From contig CARXKP010000035.1 of the NCBI GenBank assembly GCA_949096025.1, positions 1-12,141 of the forward strand: a DNA stretch of 12,141 bases, written 5' to 3'. The notes beneath the pieces are model-generated. The model was not told the DNA's origin. It did no database searches and was given only the letters and a program-made list of their open reading frames with translations. This DNA comes from an uncultured Eubacteriales bacterium (lineage in GTDB: Bacteria; Bacillota; Clostridia; Christensenellales; UBA1242). Shown here one piece after another: positions 1 through 7,196 of this stretch. Made by a program: the position numbers and the translations under genes. How positions within the stretch are numbered: the first letter of the stretch is position 1; the number at the start of each line of letters is the position of its first letter.

Positions 1-30
1 ATATTAATTAAATATATTATAATTTTGCAT

Positions 31-59
31 TTGCTTTTTTAATAAAATTTAGGTAAAAT
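31..59 (+). promoter_or_regulatory. Candidate sigma-A promoter of tlyA
   Basis: TTGCTT (31-36) and TAAAAT (54-59) are separated by 17 bases. The expected transcription start, near 66-69, falls on or just before the tlyA ATG, which would make the mRNA leaderless or nearly so. The -35 box is only a moderate match and the surroundings are very AT-rich, so chance similarity is possible. A promoter further left, outside the window, is not excluded. Confidence 0.4.
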
Positions 60-68
60 AAACTTGTT

Positions 69-848
69 ATGAAAAAAAGATTAGATATATTAATTTCATC
101 CAAATATTCTCTTTCTAGAAGTAAGGCTCAACAATTAATAGAGGAAGAACTAGTAAAGGTTGATGACAAGATTATAACAAAACCATCAATGCTTATAGAA
201 GAAGATCAGGAGATTACTATAATAGAACACAAAAGTTATGTTTCGAGAGGTGCTTATAAATTGCTTAAGGCTATTGATTTTTTTGCATTAGATTTTAAAG
301 ATAAGGTTGTGCTTGATATGGGAGCATCGACCGGCGGATTTACAGAGGTGTCGCTAGAAGCGGGGGCAAAGAAGGTTTACTCAGTTGATGTTGGGAAAGG
401 AGAACTTGAAAAAAGCATTGCTTGTAATAATAAAGTTATAAATATGGAAGGGCGTGATATAAGAACATTGTCAAAAGATGAGTGTAGTGATACTCAAATT
501 GTTGTGGGAGATTTATCCTTTATTTCTCTAAAACATATTTTGCCAAAGATAAAAGAATTATTTAATAATATTGAATGCGTTTTACTTTTTAAACCTCAAT
601 TTGAATGCGGAAAAGATATTGCTAAAAAATATAAGGGAGTCATAAAAGATAAAAACTTGCATAAAAAACTTTTAAAAGAAGTGCAACAAGAGATTAATAT
701 TTATGGATTTGCTATTTCAAATTTAACTTATTCTCCAATAAAGGGCAAGAATGGAAATATTGAATATCTATTATATTTAAATGGAAAATCTTCTTTTGAT
801 TTTTTGATTGATGACATAGTAAATGATGCGTTTAAAAATTTATGTTAA
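69..848 (+). CDS. tlyA: TlyA family rRNA 2'-O-methyltransferase
   Basis: A 259-residue cytoplasmic protein with an N-terminal S4 RNA-binding domain (about residues 2-52) and an FtsJ/RrmJ-type methyltransferase domain. Visible are the linker SRGAYK (59-64), the SAM-binding motif I VLDMGASTGGFT (81-92), VGDLSFISLK (146-155, D148), FKPQFE (174-179, K175) and GNIEYL (229-234, E232). K64, D148, K175 and E232 fit the K-D-K-E set of 2'-O-methyltransferases. The family methylates 16S and/or 23S rRNA ribose (the C1409/C1920 sites in mycobacteria) using S-adenosylmethionine. Older annotation as 'hemolysin' is misleading. The length is slightly short of the usual 265-275. There is no clear Shine-Dalgarno before the ATG, and the next in-frame Met (residue 41) would destroy the S4 domain, so this start is kept. 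The usual clostridial neighbours (dxs, nadK, argR, recN) are not in the window. It ends at a strong hairpin. Confidence 0.93.
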   Translation: MKKRLDILISSKYSLSRSKAQQLIEEELVKVDDKIITKPSMLIEEDQEITIIEHKSYVSRGAYKLLKAIDFFALDFKDKVVLDMGASTGGFTEVSLEAGAKKVYSVDVGKGELEKSIACNNKVINMEGRDIRTLSKDECSDTQIVVGDLSFISLKHILPKIKELFNNIECVLLFKPQFECGKDIAKKYKGVIKDKNLHKKLLKEVQQEINIYGFAISNLTYSPIKGKNGNIEYLLYLNGKSSFDFLIDDIVNDAFKNLC

Positions 849-880
849 GATATAATTAAATAAAAAGTGGTAAAAAAATC

Positions 881-920
881 AAAAAAAACACGAAATTTTT
901 AATGATTTTCGTGTTTTTTA
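881..920. terminator. Bidirectional rho-independent terminator between convergent genes
   Basis: The arms 883-895 and 907-919 are perfectly complementary over 13 bp, with the core ACACGAAA/TTTCGTGT and a loop of about 11 bases. The 3' arm ends in a T run for plus-strand transcripts. The A run at 881-888 and the A-rich stretch before it give a T run for minus-strand transcripts. It lies between tlyA and the 3' end of the minus-strand gene at 978, so it can serve both. Confidence 0.85.
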
Positions 921-977
921 ATAATTAAATAGATTTATTAATGTTTTTTTGAATTTATGAAGTTATAATATAATTAT

Positions 978-1637
978 TTAAATTCTTGTTGTATTTGCTG
1001 CTGTAGGATATAGTGGTAAGTTGTCTAGTGCTGGACAAACGCTTCCTGTTTGACAAGATTGGCAAGGTGGAAGTACTGGATATCCATAAGATGGAACTAG
1101 TATATCAACTACCGCTGTTACCTTAACTACTATTTGCAAACATCCTGTTACTGTAAATGTATTATCTCCTGTAAAAGTGCCGATTTGACTTGAGAATACT
1201 GCGTTTACTTTAATATCTACCGGAGAAAGTGATGGTTGTGGTACAAATAACATACTGCATTTTTGAACAGTAATACTAGATGTTGCTGTTCCTATTACTC
1301 CGTTTGCATCCCTATACGTGACCGTTATCGGAACAGTAATAGTCATAGAAACGTTAGCATAATTTGGTGAATTATCTATTCGATCAATAACCAAATCGGT
1401 AACTGTTGGCTCGCTTCCTAGTTGGTTTACAGCGGAAATGTAAGTAAGTGGAAGAGCAGGGTTAGCAGGATTAAATCCGGACAGTGGTAAAATCACTCCT
1501 GTTTCTGTTGTTTGAGTAACGCAGGCATCAAAAACCTTTGTTGTTTCAATAAGTACTTTTTCACAAATCCCATTTACAGGGTTCCCTGTCATTGGGCCAG
1601 GTCTATTGGGATTTGTATTGTTTATATAAAATGACAT
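978..1637 (-). CDS. Hypothetical protein, possible spore coat/exosporium-type protein
   Basis: 219 residues that I do not assign to a named family with confidence. The protein has no signal peptide and no membrane segment. It is rich in Thr, Val, Asn and Pro, with alternating beta-strand-like stretches (about 96-125 and 160-182). It starts with a polar N-P-G segment and has seven cysteines (25, 39, 127, 166, 192, 195, 201), including a C-terminal CQSC (192-195) followed by C201. The segment GICEKVLIETTKVFDAC (23-39) resembles a motif I associate with clostridial spore-surface proteins; that is recollection, not a search result. A strong GAGGAGG ribosome binding site (1643-1649) fixes the ATG at 1637. 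The gene has its own unit, divergent from prfB and convergent with tlyA. The upstream -10-like element matches the sigma-K consensus, which fits mother-cell expression. The coat assignment is inference. Confidence 0.6.
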   Translation of the reverse strand: MSFYINNTNPNRPGPMTGNPVNGICEKVLIETTKVFDACVTQTTETGVILPLSGFNPANPALPLTYISAVNQLGSEPTVTDLVIDRIDNSPNYANVSMTITVPITVTYRDANGVIGTATSSITVQKCSMLFVPQPSLSPVDIKVNAVFSSQIGTFTGDNTFTVTGCLQIVVKVTAVVDILVPSYGYPVLPPCQSCQTGSVCPALDNLPLYPTAANTTRI

Positions 1638-1684
1638 TTAAACCTCCTCATTTTATCGTGCAAAGAATATCGTTGCATACAATC

Positions 1685-1716
1685 TAATTTATGCAGGAAA
1701 AGGCTAATTTTGTGCA
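1685..1716 (-). promoter_or_regulatory. Candidate sigma-K-type (mother-cell sporulation) promoter
   Basis: Read on the minus strand, CACA (1714-1711) is followed after 17 bases by CATAAATTA (1693-1685). The second box is an exact match to the sigma-K -10 consensus CATANNNTA, and the first matches the short mACm -35 element. The predicted start near 1678 leaves a leader of roughly 40 bases with a GAGGAGG ribosome binding site. Short motifs in AT-rich DNA can arise by chance. No TTGACA/TATAAT pair is evident for this gene. Confidence 0.5.
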
Positions 1717-1728
1717 AATAAAATTTTA

Positions 1729-1757
1729 TTGACAAAAACATTATGTTTTGTTATTAT
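1729..1757 (+). promoter_or_regulatory. Sigma-A promoter of prfB unit
   Basis: TTGACA (1729-1734), a 17-base spacer and TATTAT (1752-1757). The expected start is near 1764, giving a leader of about 43 bases before the AAAGGAG ribosome binding site at 1795-1801. The promoter overlaps none of the candidate sigma-K elements on the other strand, but lies within 15 bases of them. Confidence 0.8.
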
Positions 1758-1806
1758 TTATAGGTAATTAATTTATTGTAATATAAGTGATATTAAAGGA
1801 GCAATT

Positions 1807-2902
1807 ATGATACTTGATAATGTTAAAGTTAGACTTGGAGAAATGAAGGATGAAATTACATTTATAAAGGAGTGTCTTTGACAAGGGGGATTTATCTAGT
1901 CAGTTAAAAGCACTTCAAGATGAGCAGTCTGCAGATGGATTTTATTTAAATCAGGCAAAAGTTTTGGAAGTGGGGAAGAAGATTAAGTCTATCGAAGGTA
2001 AACTAAATCTAATTAAACTACTTTGGTGGCTTTATGATGATTGCAAGGCTTATGTTGAACTCATTGAAGAGACCCACGATTCTTCTCTTGATGGTGATGT
2101 TGAAGAAAGTCTTCATAAACTTGAAAAGGAAGTTGAAAAGGCAAAGATTCAAACTCTTTTACAAGGGAAATACGATTCTTATGATGCTATAATTACCATT
2201 CACGCTGGTGCTGGCGGAACGGAGGCTCAAGACTGGGCGGAAATGTTATATAGAATGTATAGGATGTACTGTGAAAGTGTTGCTTATAAGATTTCTGTGC
2301 TTGACGTTTTAAATGGTGATGAAGCAGGCTTAAAATCAATTACCTTTGAGATTTCTGGTGATAATGCTTATGGATTTTTAAAGGCGGAAAAGGGTGTCCA
2401 TAGACTTGTTCGTATCTCTCCTTTTGACTCTAATGCTAGAAGACATACTTCCTTTGCAAGTGTTGAAGTTATGCCAAAAATGGATGAAAATCCTAATATT
2501 GAGATTAGAAGTGAAGATTTAAAAATAGATACCTATCGTTCATCCGGTGCTGGTGGACAGAATGTTAACAAGACTGAAAGTGCGGTTAGAATTACTCATA
2601 TCCCAACAGGCATAGTAGTTTCCTGCCAGATAGAACGCTCACAAGTTCAAAACAAGGAAAGGGCAATGCAGATGTTATATTCAAAGCTTGCTGAAAAAGA
2701 AGAGCGAGAAGAACTTGAAAAACTTGCAAACATTAGAGGCGAAGTGAAAAAGATTGAGTGGGGAAGTCAGATAAGGAGTTATGTATTCTGTCCTTATACT
2801 CTCGTCAAGGATCATCGCACTGGTTATGAAAATAGCAATGTCCAGTCAGTTATGGACGGAAATATCCAAGAATTTATCAATGAATATCTAAAAAAGATAT
2901 AA
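1807..2902 (+). CDS. prfB: Peptide chain release factor 2 (programmed +1 frameshift)
   Basis: RF2 recognises UGA and UAA stop codons in the ribosomal A site and triggers peptide release. The gene is in two frames: codons 1-24 (1807-1878) run into an in-frame TGA (1879-1881), and a +1 shift on CTT-TGA-C joins them to the frame at 1880-2902. The product is 364 residues, matching E. coli RF2 (365). Visible are the SPF tripeptide for stop-codon recognition (residues 204-206) and GGQ, which contacts the peptidyl-transferase centre (249-251, within SSGAGGQNVNKTESAVR). The ATG at 1807 has AAAGGAG five bases upstream. Without the frameshift the main frame has only a TTG at 1964 with no ribosome binding site, which would lose the N-terminal helical domain. 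It is first in a unit with the ABC exporter, 14 bases downstream. Regulation is by product-sensitive frameshifting: low RF2 favours the shift. Confidence 0.97.
1867..1882 (+). promoter_or_regulatory. prfB: RF2 programmed +1 frameshift site
   Basis: The internal Shine-Dalgarno-like AAGGAG (1867-1872) is followed by TGT, then the slippery CTT (1876-1878), TGA (1879-1881) and C (1882). The spacing from the SD-like element to CTT (3 bases) and the CTTTGAC core are the same as in the classical E. coli prfB site. Slow decoding of UGA when RF2 is scarce lets peptidyl-tRNA(Leu) slip from CUU to UUU. Confidence 0.97.
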
Positions 2903-2916
2903 ACACAGGAGAAAAA

Positions 2917-4725
2917 ATGAAGAAAAGAGCGAAAAAGCCTTTTAGTTTCTTAAAATATGTAAAAAAATATATTCCGTTAGTTATACTTAACATTATTTTA
3001 AATATTGGCATTTATGTTATGGTATTTTACTCGTCTATATTTGCCGCAAGAGGACTTGAAGCAGTAACTCTTAGTGATTTGCACTTGGCAATAAAGTATC
3101 TTGGAATAAGTAGTGGAATGTATGTCGCTATAAATATCTTAAATTATCCGCTTGATATGATTTATTGTTATGTCACTAGTCATATTTATGTTGATATTAA
3201 AAGGGATTTAACTGCTAGATTATTTGAAATTTCAGCAGAAAGTTATGGTGAAAGTGGTGCTAGTGCCTTTGTTCAAAGAGTTTTAAATGATTCTGAACAG
3301 GTTTTTAGAGTTTTTACAAGTATTTTTGAAATAGTTTGCGACCTTGTCACTAACGTAGTAATCCTTGTTTATATTATGACATTTAATGTTTATATTGGTT
3401 TGTTTATATTGGGAACCCTTGTTATTGTTGTTTTATTTGATTACTTTAGAAATAGATGGATTAAGAAAAACAGAAAGGAAATTCGCAATATTAACGATAA
3501 GGTTTATTCATATACTAACGAAATTGTGCGTTCTCAACTTGATATTAAAACGTTAGATCTTGAGGAAAGTTTGAAATCTACAACCCAAGATATGCACAAG
3601 GGGCTTGAGGGTAAAAAGTTAAAATTCAACTATAAAGCAGGTGGGCTTAGAACTCTTAAAAATGTGTTTTCAAATTCGGTTGCCTTTTGCATAGTTATAC
3701 TTGCTGTTTTCATATTTGAAAAATTTGCTATGCCTATGGTTGCGTTTCTTTACATTTTCCAAAATAGAAATGTTTTTCTTAGAATGTCAAACAATCTTAA
3801 CAATATTTTGAGTATGGCGGTTGATTTCAGGGTCTCTTACGATAGAATTATTGAACTTTTTGAAGAAGATAAATTTCCTACTGAAAAATTTGGTAATGAA
3901 GTTATTGAAGAGTGTATAGGGGAAGTAGAATTTAAAGATGTTTATTTTTCTTATAAAATTACTGAAAAAGACAAGGAAAATGATAAAAATAAAAAGAAAA
4001 GACGAAAAAATCAAGAGGAAAAAGAAGAAAAACCTGAAATTAAGAAAAAACAGGTGCTTAAGGGTATTAATTTTAAAGTTGAAGCAGGCGACAATATTGC
4101 GATAGTTGGAAGAAGTGGTGCTGGTAAATCTACAATAGTTTCTCTTATTCCAAAGCTCTATGAATGTGAAGAAGGTGAGGTACTTATTGACGGGAAAGAC
4201 ATAAAGACCTTAAGTAAACAAAGTCTTAGAAAAAATATTAGCCTAGTAAATCAAAGTCCGTATATATTTAACCTTTCAATTCGTGAAAATTTACTACTTG
4301 CAAAAAAAGATGCAACGGAAGAAGAACTTGTGAACGCCCTTCAAAAGGCAAGTCTATATGATTTTGTTCAAGGACTTGAACAGGGGCTTGATAGTATAGT
4401 AGGCGAAAATGGAGTAAAACTTTCTGGAGGTCAGAAACAAAGACTTGCTATTGCTAGAGCACTTCTTAAAGATAGTAAGATTATTATTTTTGATGAAAGT
4501 ACATCAAGTCTTGATAATTTTGCACAAGAAGAAGTTAAAGAGGCAATACAAAATTTAAGTGGAAACCGAACAGTTATAACTGTAGCACATAGACTTTCAA
4601 CAATTAAAAACGCACAAAAAATTTACTTTATTGATGATGGCAAGATTATTGACTCTGGGGATTTTGACGAACTTTTAAATGGTTGTGAGGAGTTTGCAAA
4701 ACTATTTAGTGTAGAAAATATTTAA
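2917..4725 (+). CDS. ABC exporter half-transporter (fused TMD-NBD)
   Basis: 602 residues. The N-terminal transmembrane domain has about six hydrophobic helices (roughly 20-43, 55-77, 130-153, 156-175, 248-267, 270-290). It is followed by an ATPase domain with A-loop Tyr346, Walker A GRSGAGKST (398-406), Q-loop Q446, signature LSGGQ (502-506), Walker B IIIFDE (D526, E527 catalytic) and switch His558 in AHRLST. This is the layout of MsbA/LmrA-type exporters, which act as dimers in the cytoplasmic membrane. The substrate cannot be read from the sequence. The odd feature is a 32-residue Lys/Glu-rich insertion (347-378) between the A-loop strand and the next strand, where a handful of residues is usual. 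AGGAG at 2907-2911 supports the ATG. It is probably co-transcribed with prfB (14-base gap) and tsaD (31-base gap). No partner half-transporter is present, so it is probably a homodimer. Confidence 0.9.
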   Translation: MKKRAKKPFSFLKYVKKYIPLVILNIILNIGIYVMVFYSSIFAARGLEAVTLSDLHLAIKYLGISSGMYVAINILNYPLDMIYCYVTSHIYVDIKRDLTARLFEISAESYGESGASAFVQRVLNDSEQVFRVFTSIFEIVCDLVTNVVILVYIMTFNVYIGLFILGTLVIVVLFDYFRNRWIKKNRKEIRNINDKVYSYTNEIVRSQLDIKTLDLEESLKSTTQDMHKGLEGKKLKFNYKAGGLRTLKNVFSNSVAFCIVILAVFIFEKFAMPMVAFLYIFQNRNVFLRMSNNLNNILSMAVDFRVSYDRIIELFEEDKFPTEKFGNEVIEECIGEVEFKDVYFSYKITEKDKENDKNKKKRRKNQEEKEEKPEIKKKQVLKGINFKVEAGDNIAIVGRSGAGKSTIVSLIPKLYECEEGEVLIDGKDIKTLSKQSLRKNISLVNQSPYIFNLSIRENLLLAKKDATEEELVNALQKASLYDFVQGLEQGLDSIVGENGVKLSGGQKQRLAIARALLKDSKIIIFDESTSSLDNFAQEEVKEAIQNLSGNRTVITVAHRLSTIKNAQKIYFIDDGKIIDSGDFDELLNGCEEFAKLFSVENI

Positions 4726-4756
4726 TTTGCTAAAAATTAAATTAAAAGGTGAAAAT

Positions 4757-5827
4757 ATGGCTTATTTTGATAAAATTAAGGAAAAATTTGAAAAATTAAA
4801 GCAAAAACAAGATATTATTGTGCTTTCTATTGAAAGTTCTTGTGATGAAACTAGTATTGCTGTGGTTAAAAATGGCAGAGAAGTTTTATCAAATATTATT
4901 GCCACGCAGATAGAAATTCATAGAAGATTTGGTGGTGTTGTTCCAGAGGTAGCATCAAGAAATCATATCCTTGCTATTTCAAATGTTTATGAAGAGGCTT
5001 TAAATGTTGCGGGAATAAAAGCGGAACAGATTGATGCGGTTGCTGTTACTTATGGTGCAGGGCTTATGGGAGCATTACTTGTTGGTGTGAATTTTGCAAA
5101 GGGACTTGCATATAGCCTAGCAGTACCACTCATTGCGGTTAGTCACGTTCACGGGCACATTGCTGCGAATTATATTTCACATAAAGATTTAGTTCCACCT
5201 TTTATTTGCTTAATGGTAAGTGGTGGGCATACTGCTATATTAAAGGTTGAAGATTATAATAAATTTGATATGCTTGGTACCACTGTTGATGATGCTATTG
5301 GTGAAGCATTTGATAAAGTTGCTAGAGTTATAGGGCTTCCTTATCCTGGAGGTCCTGAAATTGACAAACTTGCAAAGGAAGGAAAAAATATTTATAAATT
5401 TACAGTTGCTGATAGTTTGAAAAACACATATAATTTTTCTTTTAGCGGAATTAAAACTGAAGTTGTAAATTTAGTTCACAATTTTATCCAAAGAAAGGAG
5501 GAGTATAATAGGGCAGATATTGCTTGTTCTTTCCAAGAAAGTGTAACAAGTGAACTTGCTTCTAAAGTAGTTCGAGCTTGCAAAAATAGTGGGCAAAATA
5601 ATTTAGTAGTTGCAGGCGGAGTGGGAGCGAACTCAAGACTTAAAGAAAAATTGCAAGCGCTATGCGAAGAAAATAATCTAACCTTCTTTAGCCCTGCACT
5701 TAAGTATTGTACTGATAACGCAGCAATGATAGGTTCAATGGCTTACTATATGATAAGAGATGGAAGAGGACTTGCAGAACTTGATTTGACAGCAAAGCCA
5801 AATGTTGAATTTGGAACTATAAAATAG
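4757..5827 (+). CDS. tsaD: tRNA N6-adenosine threonylcarbamoyltransferase TsaD
   Basis: TsaD transfers the threonylcarbamoyl group from threonylcarbamoyl-AMP to A37 of ANN-decoding tRNAs (t6A) in the cytoplasm, together with TsaB and TsaE. The 356-residue ASKHA-fold protein shows IESSCDETS near the N-terminus, the metal ligands H130 and H134 in HVHGH, MVSGGHT (ATP site), DDAIGEAFDKVAR, PYPGGPEIDKLA, FSFSGIKT, VAGGVGANSRL and CTDNAAMI with metal ligand D320. I chose the ATG at 4757 because AAAGGTG (4745-4751) sits five bases upstream. The frame stays open back to a TTG at 4727, but that has no ribosome binding site. Even from 4757 there is an extra charged helix-like lead of about 20 residues before the usual IESSCDETS, which normally starts around residue 5. 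tsaB, tsaE and rimI are not nearby. Stop codon is TAG. Confidence 0.96.
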   Translation: MAYFDKIKEKFEKLKQKQDIIVLSIESSCDETSIAVVKNGREVLSNIIATQIEIHRRFGGVVPEVASRNHILAISNVYEEALNVAGIKAEQIDAVAVTYGAGLMGALLVGVNFAKGLAYSLAVPLIAVSHVHGHIAANYISHKDLVPPFICLMVSGGHTAILKVEDYNKFDMLGTTVDDAIGEAFDKVARVIGLPYPGGPEIDKLAKEGKNIYKFTVADSLKNTYNFSFSGIKTEVVNLVHNFIQRKEEYNRADIACSFQESVTSELASKVVRACKNSGQNNLVVAGGVGANSRLKEKLQALCEENNLTFFSPALKYCTDNAAMIGSMAYYMIRDGRGLAELDLTAKPNVEFGTIK

Positions 5828-5844
5828 AAAAATTATATAAAAAA

Positions 5845-5872
5845 TTGATAAAAACAATGAAAAATCAATAAT
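5845..5872 (+). promoter_or_regulatory. Possible weak promoter before the U32-family gene
   Basis: TTGATA (5845-5850), 16 bases, then AATAAT (5867-5872). The 79-base gap after tsaD is longer than the other gaps in this unit, and the gene has its own strong AGGAGG (5896-5901). The region is nearly pure A/T, so the match could be chance and the gene could be read from the prfB promoter. Confidence 0.35.
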
Positions 5873-5906
5873 TTTTAATAAAAATTTTAATTTTTAGGAG
5901 GAAATT

Positions 5907-7088
5907 ATGGAATTACTTGCACCTGCTGGTAATTTTGAAAAACTAAAAACCGCTGTTCATTATGGAGCAGATGGCGTTTATTTTGCAGGAAAAAGTTTAG
6001 GGTTGAGGGCTTTTGCTGGCAACTTTAGTGATGAAGAAATTATTGGCGCTATGGATTATTTACATAGCAAAGGTAAAGTTGGGTATGTTACTCTAAACAT
6101 TGTTGCAAAGGATAGCGATTTTGAGGATATTGACAACTATTTATCTTTACTTGTTAAAGCGAAAGTAGATGGGGTAATTGTAAGTGATGTTGGTATGATT
6201 TACTATATTAGAAAGAATTTTCCATCACTCAATATTCACGTATCTACGCAGGCAAATGTAAATAATTCTCAGGCTGCAAAATTTTATGCGGATATGGGAG
6301 TGACGCGTATCGTGCTTGCAAGAGAACTCAATATTGACGAAATTAAAGGCTTGCACGAAAACTTACCTAATATTGAATTAGAGGCTTTTGTACACGGTGC
6401 TATGTGTATCTCTTATTCGGGAAGATGTTTACTATCTAATTATTTGACTGGAAGAGAAAGTAATCGTGGGGCTTGTGTTCAGGCTTGCAGATGGAAATAT
6501 TATATCCGTGAAGAAAATAGAGAGGATGAATATCCAATAGAGGAAGATGAAAGGGGAACTTACATTTTAAATTCAAAGGATATGTGCCTAATCGACCATA
6601 TTGACAAACTTAAAGATGCAGGAATTATCAGTTTGAAAATTGAAGGCAGAATGAAGTCAGATTATTATGTAGCAAGTGTTGTAAATGCATACCGTAGAGC
6701 ACTTGATGGTAAAAATGATTTAAGTCTTTTGCGTGACGAACTTGAAAAGACCAGTCATAGAAGATATACAACAGGATTTTACTTTGGCGAGAATGATAAA
6801 GAATATCTTGCAGACTCAATGCCTGTTCAGACTTCTGTGTTTATTGCAAAGGTTGTAGAAGACCAAAAGGACGGATTTGTAAAAGTAGAAATGCGCAATC
6901 GCTTTAAAGTTGGAGATGAACTTGAAGTGCTTTCACCAGATGATAACTTTCTTAAAAAGATTAAAGTTTCATTAATACTAAATGAAAAAAGTGAGGAAAT
7001 TGATGATGCAAAGAGAGTTCAAGAAGTAGTAACTATAAATTGCCCTTATTCTTTAAAGTCAGGGGATATTTTAAGAATAAATAATTAG
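5907..7088 (+). CDS. U32 family protein, probable TrhP/RlhA-type RNA hydroxylase
   Basis: 393 residues, beginning MELLAPAGNFEKLKTAVHYG, the typical start of the U32 TIM-barrel domain. It carries an exact U32 signature, E-x-F-x2-G-A-M-C-x4-G-x-C-x-L-S (C167, C174), followed by C190 and C194. Such a four-cysteine set is thought to hold an iron-sulfur cluster in the RNA-modifying members. The family was named for a collagenase activity. Characterised relatives E. coli RlhA (23S rRNA C2501) and TrhP with B. subtilis YrrN/YrrO (tRNA U34 to 5-hydroxyuridine) are instead hydroxylation enzymes fed by prephenate-pathway metabolites. The length and the C-terminal beta-rich tail (about 305-393) fit the TrhP/YrrO branch, but tRNA versus rRNA cannot be settled from sequence alone. 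It follows tsaD, another tRNA-modification gene. AGGAGG (5896-5901) fixes the start. The TAG stop is built into the terminator. Confidence 0.85.
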   Translation: MELLAPAGNFEKLKTAVHYGADGVYFAGKSLGLRAFAGNFSDEEIIGAMDYLHSKGKVGYVTLNIVAKDSDFEDIDNYLSLLVKAKVDGVIVSDVGMIYYIRKNFPSLNIHVSTQANVNNSQAAKFYADMGVTRIVLARELNIDEIKGLHENLPNIELEAFVHGAMCISYSGRCLLSNYLTGRESNRGACVQACRWKYYIREENREDEYPIEEDERGTYILNSKDMCLIDHIDKLKDAGIISLKIEGRMKSDYYVASVVNAYRRALDGKNDLSLLRDELEKTSHRRYTTGFYFGENDKEYLADSMPVQTSVFIAKVVEDQKDGFVKVEMRNRFKVGDELEVLSPDDNFLKKIKVSLILNEKSEEIDDAKRVQEVVTINCPYSLKSGDILRINN

Positions 7089-7109
7089 GTGCATTATGCA
7101 CCTTTTTTT
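7088..7109 (+). terminator. Rho-independent terminator abutting the U32-gene stop codon
   Basis: GGTGCA (7088-7093), loop TTA and TGCACC (7097-7102) are followed by seven T. The first stem base is the last base of the TAG stop codon, so the ribosome finishing the gene would cover the hairpin. The promoter of the next unit begins only 16 bases after the T run. Confidence 0.9.
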
Positions 7110-7125
7110 ATTTATCAAAATACTT

Positions 7126-7154
7126 TTGACAAAAGAGTTAAATTTATATATACT
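7126..7154 (+). promoter_or_regulatory. Sigma-A promoter of sepF-lspA-rluD unit
   Basis: TTGACA (7126-7131), a 17-base spacer and TATACT (7149-7154). The start is expected near 7161, with a leader of about 36 bases and GAGGTG ribosome binding site at 7186-7191. Confidence 0.85.
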
Positions 7155-7196
7155 AATAATCGTATAAAATTAATTTTTATTAATTGAGGTGTAATT

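Noticed and set aside
69..848. TlyA as a hemolysin/toxin
   Set aside because: The S4 and FtsJ-type motifs with a complete K-D-K-E set point to rRNA methylation; the toxin label is historical.
881..920. Repeat unit of a CRISPR array
   Set aside because: It is a single inverted repeat with flanking A and T runs between convergent genes, so a terminator; no repeated spacer structure was found anywhere in the window.
1964..2902. prfB starting at a TTG at 1964 as a 312-residue protein
   Set aside because: There is no ribosome binding site there; the upstream codons, the AAGGAG and the CTTTGAC site show that the true start is 1807 with a +1 frameshift.
3787..4014. Minus-strand open frame inside the ABC transporter gene, and similar ones at 6628-6819, 9199-9393, 9408-9605 and 9699-9890
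   Set aside because: They are antisense to well-supported genes, lack ribosome binding sites and have compositions expected from reading AT-rich genes backwards.
4727..4756. Ten extra N-terminal residues of TsaD from a TTG at 4727
   Set aside because: There is no ribosome binding site, it begins one base after the preceding stop codon, and AAAGGTG directly supports the ATG at 4757.
5841..5876. AT-only inverted repeat after tsaD as a terminator
   Set aside because: The stem is A/T only with a bulge, and the T run is weak; it may not stop transcription, so the U32-family gene could still be in the prfB unit.
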